A DNA stretch of 64,000 nucleotides from Phycicoccus avicenniae_A (GTDB taxonomy: Bacteria > Actinomycetota > Actinomycetes > Actinomycetales > Dermatophilaceae). A program made the translations under genes and the position numbers. The notes under the pieces are model-generated. The model was not told where the DNA came from, did not search any database, and was given only the letters and a program-made list of their open reading frames with translations. The stretch covers positions 50,749 through 114,748 of the forward strand of contig NZ_JBNVZV010000013.1 in the NCBI RefSeq assembly GCF_050496545.1, read 5' to 3'. Positions 58,401-64,000 of this stretch are shown here, piece by piece (position 1 is the first letter of the stretch; each line of letters opens with the position of its first letter).

Positions 58401-59075
58401 GAGGGAGCGCTGGTCGGCGACCTTGAACCAGCGGATCTCCTCGACGGTGTCGCCCCAGAACTCCACGCGCAGCGGGTGCTCCTCGGTGGGCGGGAAGACG
58501 TCGAGGATGCCGCCGCGGACGGCGAACTCCCCCCGGCGCTCGACGAGGTCGACCCGGGCATAGGCCGCGGCGGCGAGGTCCTCGACGACCTGCTCCAGCG
58601 GCACCTCCTGGCCGGCCGACAGTGCGACGGGGCGCAGGTCGCCGAGGCCCTTGGCGATCGGCTGGAGCACGGCACGCACCGGGGCGACGACGACGGCCAG
58701 AGCGCCGTGCGAGGCGTCCTCGGCATCCGGGTGCGCGAGGCGACGCAGGACCGAGAGTCGTTGTCCGACGGTGTCGCTGCGCGGGCTGAGGCGCTCGTGC
58801 GGGAGCGTCTCCCAGGAGGGGAAGTGGCCGACCGCGTCGGGGCCGAGGAGCGCGGACAGGGCGGCGTGCAGGTCCTCGGCCTCGCGGCCGGTGGCGGTGA
58901 CCGCGAGCAGCGGGGCACCGGACGGGCGCGGGGCGAGGGCGGCCACGACGGCGGCCCGGGCACCCGGCGGGGCGCTCGCCTCGACCTCGGCCGAGGGCAC
59001 GGCGAGGGCCTCGGCGAGACGGGTGGGACCGGGGAGCGCGGCGACGCGGGTGCGCAGCGAGGTGAGTGAGGGCAT
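55494..59075 (-). CDS. mfd: Transcription-repair coupling factor
   Basis: 1193 residues. Releases RNA polymerase stalled at lesions and recruits UvrA. UvrB-like N-terminal domains (residues 1-~380); polymerase-interacting domain with DFVVHEQHGVGRFVEMM near residue 505; translocase Walker A CGDVGYGKTEIAVRA near residue 660, VVDEEQRFGVEHKE near 757, motif SATPIPRTLEMA, IVETGLDISNANTLLVERAD and QLRGRVGRGRERAYSY; the C-terminal UvrA-binding-domain-like part ends the protein. TAAAAT nine bases before the ATG. Confidence 0.97.
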   Translation of the reverse strand: MPSLTSLRTRVAALPGPTRLAEALAVPSAEVEASAPPGARAAVVAALAPRPSGAPLLAVTATGREAEDLHAALSALLGPDAVGHFPSWETLPHERLSPRSDTVGQRLSVLRRLAHPDAEDASHGALAVVVAPVRAVLQPIAKGLGDLRPVALSAGQEVPLEQVVEDLAAAAYARVDLVERRGEFAVRGGILDVFPPTEEHPLRVEFWGDTVEEIRWFKVADQRSLEVAEHGLWAPPCRELLLTPAVRDRAAALADQLPGVADILEKLAHGIAVEGMESLAPALVDGMQTVLEVLPPDAVLVACDPERVRTRAHDLVSTSEEFLQAGWANAAGGSAVPIDLESVLGTASFHTIADLREQARGLGVRWLDLTPFAGDGEDDTLDLGLTVSPTFRGSTEDAVAELRRLVAEDWTVLVATEGPGLAKRVAEVLGENEVASRLSAGDLEPEPGVVTVTTGALGHGFLAPAERFALVTESDLTGAAAGSGTSTKDMRRMPSKRRNQVDPLQLRPGDFVVHEQHGVGRFVEMMQRTVQGATREYLVLEYAASKRGQPGDRLYVPTDQLDQVTRYVGGEQPTLNKMGGSDWQQTKGRARRYVKQIAAELIRLYSARMASKGHAFGPDTPWQRELEDAFAHVETPDQLSTIDEVKADMEREVPMDRLVCGDVGYGKTEIAVRAAFKAVQDGKQVAVLCPTTLLVQQHLNTFSERYAGFPVVVKGLSRFQTDADAKAVLAGLADGSVDLVIGTHRLLSKEVRFKDLGLVVVDEEQRFGVEHKEQLKAMRTSVDVLAMSATPIPRTLEMAVTGIREMSTLATPPEERHPVLTYVGAYDEKTVTAAIRRELLREGQVFLVHNKVSTIEKAAARIRELVPEARVATAHGKMGEHKLEQVVVDFWEKRFDVLVCTTIVETGLDISNANTLLVERADRLGLSQLHQLRGRVGRGRERAYSYFLYPPETPLTETALDRLQTIASNTDLGAGMQVAMKDLEIRGAGNLLGGEQSGHIAGVGFDLYVRLVGEAVASFRGEGEEAPAEIKIELPVDAHLPHDYVPHERLRLEMYKKLAAVVDEQQLAEIEGELVDRYGTVPEPVRNLLEVARLRTVARAAGIADISVQGQHVRFGPVDLRESQQLRLNRLFPKSILKAATGSMLVPAPKTAPVGGRPLRDRDILDWAAAVVRSVVMDNVGEAARAATAPARG

Positions 59076-59084
59076 GTCGGTGCC

Positions 59085-59090
59085 ATTTTA
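59085..59090 (-). promoter_or_regulatory. -10 box of mfd
   Basis: TAAAAT on the minus strand, nine bases before the mfd ATG; the transcript would have a leader of only about 2-3 nt. Confidence 0.55.
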
Positions 59091-59277
59091 CGGTCGCGCA
59101 CCGACACCGGGGGACGCGCGGTGGGCGCGAACGGTGGGACGCACCGAGGGGGACCGAGCCGGCCCGACCGGGCCCTCCGGGGAGGAAGGGCGCCGGTTCC
59201 GATCGGCCGTTCGGACGAAGTCCTTAGCGTTTCGTCGACCGTTGCCTCGTGTGTTTCACCTCACGCTCGACCGAACG

Positions 59278-59303
59278 GCCGATATGACCCCAGTTTCGGT
59301 CAT
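59278..59303 (+). promoter_or_regulatory. Sigma-28-like -10 element and hairpin in a long leader
   Basis: GCCGATAT (59278-59285) matches the FliA/WhiG -10 consensus GCCGATAA except in the last base; a -35 is not convincing. ATGACC-N8-GGTCAT (59284-59303) overlaps its downstream edge. The 354-bp gap from 59076 to 59429 otherwise shows only the mfd promoter and an AGGAAG ribosome site at about 59414. The predicted leader is near 140 nt. Confidence 0.45.
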
Positions 59304-59429
59304 GGACAGGCGAACCCCCGCAATAGCGTCCATACCAGATCGCGTCCCTGCACCCGAGGCGCCACGCGCGGTCACATGCGAGAGACCATCAGGGGAGTCG
59401 CGCATGAGGCGCCAAGGAAGTAGTCAGCC

Positions 59430-61046
59430 ATGGGCACGCCTCTGTCCCCTCGCCGCCGCCGCGCGGCCTCATCCCTCGGCTCGCTCGCCGTCATCGCCCT
59501 CGGGATCGCCGTCCCGGCCGGTGCGGCCGCCCGCCCCCTCCCCTTCCCGGACCTGGTCCGGGTGCCGTACGGCATGACCGTCCAGAAGGTCGACGACTCG
59601 GCGACGAGCACCAGCCAGACCGCCCTCCGCTACGCGGGCACCTGGCAGGTCGCGACCGGCTCGGCCGCGTACCAGAACACCCAGCACAGCGCCCAGAGCA
59701 GCGCCAGCGCCGTGATCACGTGGACCGGCTCCCAGCTGCTCCTCTACGGGCCCAAGGGTCCCTCCCTCGGCCGGGCGAGCGTCTCGGTCGACGGCGGCGC
59801 CGCCACGGTGATCGACTCCTACGCCCCCACCCTGCGCCAGCAGGCGCTGCTCTACACGGGCCGGACGCTCACCCAGGGCACCCACACCGCGCGCGTCACG
59901 GTCCTCGGCCAGCGCAGCTCGTCCAGCACCGGCAGCACGTGGTCGCTCGACAGTCTCGTCGTCGTCGCGAAGAAGACGACCACCACGACGACCCCCACCC
60001 CGACGCCGACGCCCACGCCGACCCCCACGCCGACGCCCACGCCGACGCCCACGCCGACGCCGACCCCCACGCCGACCCCGACACCGGTCCCCGTCACCAA
60101 GACGAACTACGGCGGCCTCTACGGCGCCACCTCGACGGACCGCCTGCGCCGTGGCGTGAACCAGCAGTGGCTCAAGGTCCGCTGGTCCGACCTGGAACCC
60201 ACCGAGGGCGTGTACAACTGGGCGCCGATCAGCAACCTGCTGGCCTCGGACCCGAACCTGGTCGTCCGCGTACACGTCCAGGGCGGCCAGTTCGCCCCGC
60301 AGTGGCTCAAGAACGCCGCGGGCATCGTCTCGGTCACCAACGCCAAGGACGGCATCACCGCGACCGTCGGCCAGTACTGGACCCCGCGCTACACGAGCGC
60401 CTACCAGCGCTTCGTGACCGCCCTGGGCGCCAAGTTCGACGCCAACCCGCGGATCGCCTCGGTCAACATGTTCGGCACCTCGCTCATCTACGACGAGCCG
60501 TGGATCACCGGCGGCACCGCCTCCGGCGCCGCGCTGTACACCGCCGGGCTCACGAAGGACAAGGTGATCGCCGCCCAGAACGCCGGTCTGTCCGCGACCG
60601 TCAAGGCCTTCCCGCACACCGTGGTCGAGATGCCCCTGCACGGCCAGTTCACCTACCCCGTGGCCGGCGGGCAGAAGGGCACCTGGGCCGACGGCATCGG
60701 CCTGGCCAACGCCTGGGACGCCCAGTACGGCAACCGCGTCGTCTTCACCGACTACGGATGGGGAGCCGGCGACTTCACCGCCGCCGCCACCAGCCTGACC
60801 ACGGCGCCGAACCTGTACTCCTGGATGCACAAGCGCGCCGACCTCGGCCGCCCGATCGCCCTCCAGGCCACCCTCGCCCCCGGCACCGCCGCCGGCACCA
60901 CGAAGCCGACCGCCGAGGTCGCCCGCGCGGCCGCCGACGAGGCCGTCCGGATGGGTGCCCGCTGGTTCGAGCACGCCAGCTGGGGCTACTTCACCGTCGA
61001 GGAGGCCGCGGTCTTCGACACCGGCCTCAAGGCCAACGTGAGGTAA
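59430..61046 (+). CDS. Secreted two-domain protein with Thr-Pro linker and glycosidase-like barrel
   Basis: 538 residues. Signal peptide (residues ~10-33, SLGSLAVIALGIAVPAGAAA). N-terminal beta domain (YAGTWQVATGSAAYQNTQHS, WSLDSLVVVAK) looks like a carbohydrate-binding module. A linker of Thr-Pro repeats covers residues ~186-225. The C-terminal ~310 residues have FRWSDLEPTEGVYNW-like phrasing (VRWSDLEPTEGVYNWAP) as in beta-galactosidase-type TIM barrels, with VNMFGTSLIYDEPWI and WFEHASWGYFTVEE. Substrate unknown. AGGAAG before the ATG. Barrel assignment is tentative. Confidence 0.8.
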   Translation: MGTPLSPRRRRAASSLGSLAVIALGIAVPAGAAARPLPFPDLVRVPYGMTVQKVDDSATSTSQTALRYAGTWQVATGSAAYQNTQHSAQSSASAVITWTGSQLLLYGPKGPSLGRASVSVDGGAATVIDSYAPTLRQQALLYTGRTLTQGTHTARVTVLGQRSSSSTGSTWSLDSLVVVAKKTTTTTTPTPTPTPTPTPTPTPTPTPTPTPTPTPTPTPVPVTKTNYGGLYGATSTDRLRRGVNQQWLKVRWSDLEPTEGVYNWAPISNLLASDPNLVVRVHVQGGQFAPQWLKNAAGIVSVTNAKDGITATVGQYWTPRYTSAYQRFVTALGAKFDANPRIASVNMFGTSLIYDEPWITGGTASGAALYTAGLTKDKVIAAQNAGLSATVKAFPHTVVEMPLHGQFTYPVAGGQKGTWADGIGLANAWDAQYGNRVVFTDYGWGAGDFTAAATSLTTAPNLYSWMHKRADLGRPIALQATLAPGTAAGTTKPTAEVARAAADEAVRMGARWFEHASWGYFTVEEAAVFDTGLKANVR

Positions 61047-61063
61047 CCGGTCCGCGCCGGATC

Positions 61064-61109
61064 GACGGCCCCGGTCCCCCCGCAGCACGGCGGGAGGACC
61101 GGGGCCGTC
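61064..61109 (+). terminator. Hairpin after the secreted Thr-Pro-linker gene
   Basis: GACGGCCCCGGTCC (61064-61077) pairs perfectly with 61096-61109, with an inner CCCG/CGGG extension. Confidence 0.8.
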
Positions 61110-61161
61110 CGTCCGTGGAGACGAACCGCCCGAACCCTTCCCGCCGCAGGTCACGGACATT

Positions 61162-61167
61162 TAGAGT
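61162..61167 (+). promoter_or_regulatory. -10 box of the PAP2-like gene
   Basis: TAGAGT followed by six bases and the ATG at 61174, no Shine-Dalgarno site. Confidence 0.5.
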
Positions 61168-61173
61168 CACGCC

Positions 61174-61947
61174 ATGGACAGGACACCGGCCTCGCAGCGG
61201 GGGCTCGCCGGGTTGCGTTGGCTGGCGGGTCTGCGGACCGCCGCGGTGTGGCTGGCGGGGGTGACCGTGCTCTCCATCCTCGTCGGCTTCGTCGCCAAGT
61301 CGCTGACCACCCTCGTCGACGAGCCGGTCTTCGCCGCCATCGACCGGGCCGGCACCAACGGGTGGACCGACGTGCTGTCCACACTGACGAAGATGGGCAA
61401 CGTCTGGCAGACGCAGCGGCTCGCCGCGGTGCTGGCCATCGTCCTCGCCGTGTGGCTCTGGCGGCGGGGCCAGCGGTGGTGGATGCCCCTCGTGGTGCTG
61501 CCGCTGACCTGGATCGTCTCGCGGGTGATGCAGTTCGGGGTCGCGGCGATCGTCGACCGGGACCGCGACGCGATCTCGCTGCTCGGCACCAACGTCGGGG
61601 CGTTCCCGTCCGGCGGCGTCATGCGGATCATCACCGTCACCGGCGCCGCCGTGTTCATCGCGTCGTACTACGGCGGGTGGTCGCGCGGCCGGCAGCGGGC
61701 GGGCTACGCCGTCGTGTTCCTGCTCGGCGTCGCCGAGGCGTACTTCCGCGGGCGCCTCAACCAGCACTGGCTCACCGACATCATCGGCGGGATCATCGTC
61801 GGCTGGGCCTTCCTGGCCGCCGTGTTCGCGACCGTCCGGGCGTTCGACCCCGGCCCGCACGCCACCGCTGACGGGGACCGGCCGGCAGTGCAGGACGCTC
61901 CCCAGCCCGCCGGCGCCACGCCGGTGGGTCCGGACGCCACCCGCTGA
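61174..61947 (+). CDS. PAP2-family membrane protein with altered active site
   Basis: 257 residues, about five or six membrane segments. PAP2 phosphatases carry KxxxxxxRP, PSGH and SRxxxxxHxxxD. Here motif 1 is not recognisable (AAIVDRDRDAIS), motif 2 is FPSGGVMR with Gly in place of the catalytic His, and motif 3 is intact in essence (FRGRLNQHWLTDIIGG). The fold seems kept but lipid-phosphate hydrolysis is doubtful. The C-terminal ~35 residues are disordered. Followed by convergent glycan genes. Confidence 0.85.
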   Translation: MDRTPASQRGLAGLRWLAGLRTAAVWLAGVTVLSILVGFVAKSLTTLVDEPVFAAIDRAGTNGWTDVLSTLTKMGNVWQTQRLAAVLAIVLAVWLWRRGQRWWMPLVVLPLTWIVSRVMQFGVAAIVDRDRDAISLLGTNVGAFPSGGVMRIITVTGAAVFIASYYGGWSRGRQRAGYAVVFLLGVAEAYFRGRLNQHWLTDIIGGIIVGWAFLAAVFATVRAFDPGPHATADGDRPAVQDAPQPAGATPVGPDATR

Positions 61948-61969
61948 CCCCCGCCCCCGCGGCCGCGAC

Positions 61970-62713
61970 TCAGTCGGCGGCCGGGCCCGACGGCCACTGG
62001 GCCGCGATCACCGTCCGCAGGGTCGGCGCCGCCTGGGCGTCGACCGCCTCGACGGTCGCCAACGCCCTCGACACGGTGCGCGCGGCCCCCACGGGGAAGC
62101 GCGCGCCGAGGAAGCGCACGTACTCGGACTCGGTGAGGGCCCCCCGCGCCGCGAGCACGACCGTGTTGTCCACGAGCGGCCCGAGGCTGGGCCGCACCTT
62201 GTACATCCACGGCTCGAGGGTCGCCCCGGCCCGCAGCAGCAGGGCCAGCCGGTGGCACCCGTCGCCGATGTGCAGCCCGCCGAGCGCCGGTGCCCCGGAC
62301 TCCGACTCGGTGCCCTCCGGCGCGGTGATGAGCGTGACCGGGTGGGAGCGGTCGATGCCGCGCTCCTCCACCGAGCGCAGCAGGGCCGCGGCTCCGCGCA
62401 CCCGCGCGGCGAACCGCTGCTCGCGTCCCTCGGGATCCGCGAGCAGCTCGGGGAAGTAGCGGGCGCACTCGACGTGCTCGAACCAGGTCGCGTACGCCGA
62501 GTGCGAGGCGGCCTCGACGAGCACGTGCTCGGGGGCGCCGGCGTGCTCGGCCAGGAGGTCGAACAGCCGGGCCCGGACCACGACGTCGTAGCGCAGCGGC
62601 GCGACGAGCGCCGCGACGTCGACCGGGACGGTGCCCGGACGGGCCAGCCGCTCGTGGACCGCTCGTCGGGCCCGGCGCAGGACCCGACCGGCCCCCCCGG
62701 TGTCGGTCCGCAC
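61970..62713 (-). CDS. Hypothetical protein with ParB-like DGxHR motif
   Basis: 247 residues, mostly helical, no signal or membrane segment. GLHIGDGCHRLALLLRAGA near residue 150 resembles the D-G-x-H-R loop of ParB/sulfiredoxin-fold proteins, and PWMYKVRPSLGPLVDNT follows; the rest (SAYATWFEHVECARYFPELL) matches no family that I recognise. Its stop abuts within one base of the adjacent glycosyltransferase's operon order (the GT ends at 62714, this begins at 62713), so it is cotranscribed; a kinase or sensor role in glycan synthesis is possible but not supported. Confidence 0.7.
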   Translation of the reverse strand: MRTDTGGAGRVLRRARRAVHERLARPGTVPVDVAALVAPLRYDVVVRARLFDLLAEHAGAPEHVLVEAASHSAYATWFEHVECARYFPELLADPEGREQRFAARVRGAAALLRSVEERGIDRSHPVTLITAPEGTESESGAPALGGLHIGDGCHRLALLLRAGATLEPWMYKVRPSLGPLVDNTVVLAARGALTESEYVRFLGARFPVGAARTVSRALATVEAVDAQAAPTLRTVIAAQWPSGPAAD

Positions 62714-63928
62714 TCAGCCCCCCGACCGGTCGCCGACGAGGACGGCCTCCGGCACCCGCTCGGCGGTCCGGGGTGAGGCGACGGGGACGACCGCCGGCGC
62801 CACCACGGCCGGCGTGGGGTGCCCGGTGAGGTCCCGGTACAGCGCCAGGAGCTCTCCGGTGGCGAGGTCCCAGTCGTAGGGCGCCAGCAGCGAGGCGGCG
62901 TCGTCGGCGACGGCCTCGGCCGCCTCCTCACCGCGCCGGAGGGCGGTGACCAGCTCGCGGCCGAGGTGCTCGGCGTCGCCGGCCGCAAAGGTGCGGTGGC
63001 CGCCGCAGCCGCAGGCGGTGACGACCTCACGGTGCGGCGGGATGTCGCTGGCCACGACGGGGACGCCGTGGGAGAGCGCCTCGAGCAGCGTGAGGGGGAG
63101 ACCCTCGACGTCGGAGGGCTGGACGTACACGGCCGCGTTGGCGTACACCGCGCTCAGCTCGCGGCCGTACAGGTAGCCCGGCAGCACGACGCGGTCGTCA
63201 CCGGCGGCCGCCTCGCGCAGGCCGGCCACGTACTCGTCGCTGAACGACGAGTCGCCGACGAGGACCATCTTCACGCCGTCCGGGAGATACCGGGCCGCCT
63301 CGATGAGCAGGTCCGGCCGCTTCTCCGGCACGAGCCGCCCGACGAACAGGGCGTACCGGCCGGGCTCGAGCCCGTGCTCGGTGGCGAGGCGCCCGAGCGG
63401 CTCGCCGCGGCGGGCGGGAGCGACCCCGTTGGGGATGTAGGTGGCGCGGCGCCCGGAGTCCTCGCGGTACCGGTCGGCGAGCGCGCGCGACACGGTGACG
63501 ACGGCGTCGGGGACCTTCCCGCTCATCCAGTAGGCGAAGCCGAGCACCCGCTGGGCCGCCCCTGCCCACTTGGCCCGCTCGTGGTCGAGCCCGTGGATGG
63601 TGAGCACGACGTCGGCCCGTGACGCGTACCGGGCGATCGGGGCCGCCAGCCCCGGGCCGGGCGCGTGGTAGTGCACGACGTCGGTGCCGGTGACGAGCGC
63701 GTGGAGGGTCGAGGTGACGCTGTGGACGATGGCGTCCAGGTGCTTGCTCGCGACGGTGGGGGTGACGACGAGCCGCATGCCCCGGTGCTCTCGGGGAAAC
63801 TCGGACGCGTAGGACCGTCGGCAGTACACCGTGACCTCGACCCCCAGCTCCGCGAGCCGGGCTCCCAGCTCCTCGACGTGGTGCTCGATGCCGCCGAAGG
63901 TGGCCGGAGCACCCTTCTGCCCCACCAT
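62714..63928 (-). CDS. GT4-family glycosyltransferase, start near contig end
   Basis: 404 residues visible. GT-B fold: MVGQKGAPATFGGIEHHVEEL at the N-terminus (nucleotide-sugar acceptor loop), HYHAPGPGLAAP, LTIHGLDHERAKW, VSRALADRY, IPNGVAP, ALFVGRLVPEKRPDLLI, and VYVQPSDVEGLPLTLLEAL, with the EX7E acidic pair. It likely adds a sugar to a surface glycan. Codons RPLRVA read just upstream of the chosen ATG are in frame, so the true start may lie in the corrupted terminal 50 bases. Last gene of the window. Confidence 0.9.
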   Translation of the reverse strand: MVGQKGAPATFGGIEHHVEELGARLAELGVEVTVYCRRSYASEFPREHRGMRLVVTPTVASKHLDAIVHSVTSTLHALVTGTDVVHYHAPGPGLAAPIARYASRADVVLTIHGLDHERAKWAGAAQRVLGFAYWMSGKVPDAVVTVSRALADRYREDSGRRATYIPNGVAPARRGEPLGRLATEHGLEPGRYALFVGRLVPEKRPDLLIEAARYLPDGVKMVLVGDSSFSDEYVAGLREAAAGDDRVVLPGYLYGRELSAVYANAAVYVQPSDVEGLPLTLLEALSHGVPVVASDIPPHREVVTACGCGGHRTFAAGDAEHLGRELVTALRRGEEAAEAVADDAASLLAPYDWDLATGELLALYRDLTGHPTPAVVAPAVVPVASPRTAERVPEAVLVGDRSGG

Positions 63929-63949
63929 CGCGACCCGGAGGGGCCGGTC

Positions 63950-64000
63950 GGGGGGGGGGGGGGGGGGGGGGGGGGGGGCGGGGGGCCGGGCCCCCCCCCG
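63950..64000. other. Homopolymer G/C tract, probable sequencing or contig-end artefact
   Basis: 29 consecutive G from 63950, then short G and C runs to the end. Nothing in the rest of the window resembles it, and it interrupts the glycosyltransferase 5' end. Confidence 0.85.

Noticed and set aside
59990..60095. Non-coding microsatellite
   Set aside because: The repeats are Thr-Pro codons in frame within the secreted protein, an interdomain linker.

Overview
The window is one continuous stretch of very GC-rich DNA with dense genes on both strands and many four-base start/stop overlaps (ATGA, GTGA). Gene content points to an actinobacterium: mycothiol S-conjugate amidase (mca), an actinobacterial-type isoprenyl diphosphate synthase, DUF501 and DUF4307 proteins, and many promoters with the -10 box 6-8 nt before the start codon (leaderless mRNAs). 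The order alr-nnrD/E-acpS-glmS-coaA and the mfd-mazG-eno-ftsB-DUF501-ppx block suggest the Micrococcales, perhaps Intrasporangiaceae-like; that is inference, and the genus is not called. The last ~50 bases are almost pure G/C homopolymer and look like a contig-end artefact. No rRNA, CRISPR, phage or transposase was found.

Layout. 1-6303: cell-wall and cofactor genes (alr, nnrD/E, acpS, glmS, coaA). 6359-9349: a WXG100-like type VII secretion substrate with a small partner, a PH-like membrane protein and a transglycosylase. 9509-16189: PIN-PhoH protein, isoprenyl synthase, PAQR/hemolysin III with a palindromic operator, mca, DUF4307, greA, PhzF-like protein. 16668-21274: DrrAB-type ABC exporter with a VOC protein, an orphan MutL-type ATPase, and a Tat/lipoprotein with an intradiol-dioxygenase fold. 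21481-27187: metB, a double acetyltransferase, msrA, a secreted FnIII protein, DUF1697. 27291-30115: a DHA2 drug exporter with MarR and divergent TetR regulators. 30160-35446: a surface-polymer region (GT2-GtrA fusion, phosphodiester glycosidase, DUF4956, VTC polyphosphate polymerase, Cthe_2159-like surface protein). 35530-44246: dienoyl-CoA reductase, DUF1992, cystathionine beta-synthase, a HTH/Clp_N-SRPBCC pair, thioesterase, SGNH hydrolase, RidA, thiolase. 44331-49355: BAX-inhibitor protein, an odd tRNA(UAA), ppx, DUF501, ftsB, eno. 49592-55489: AbiEi-like protein, pseudouridine catabolism (psuG/psuK), HTH-SRPBCC pair, mazG, SurA-like lipoprotein. 55494-63928: mfd, a secreted Thr-Pro-linker protein, a degenerate PAP2 protein, a ParB-motif protein and a glycosyltransferase.

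Working together: metB and cbs give both halves of transsulfuration; psuG/psuK degrade pseudouridine; the 27-30 kb block is a regulated efflux unit; the 30-35 kb block probably builds or decorates an anionic surface polymer. Non-coding structure is prominent: two related, mutually inverted 21-bp tandem arrays (1222-1484 and 16262-16475), at least ten long hairpins at gene ends with recurring arm sequences, a three-copy ~70-bp repeat carrying the tRNA 3' end, and paired palindromes exactly over the -35 and -10 of the HTH/Clp_N operon. The best candidates for something undescribed are that autoregulated HTH/Clp_N-SRPBCC pair, the 21-bp array family, and the class-I-shaped tRNA(UAA) with its repeats.
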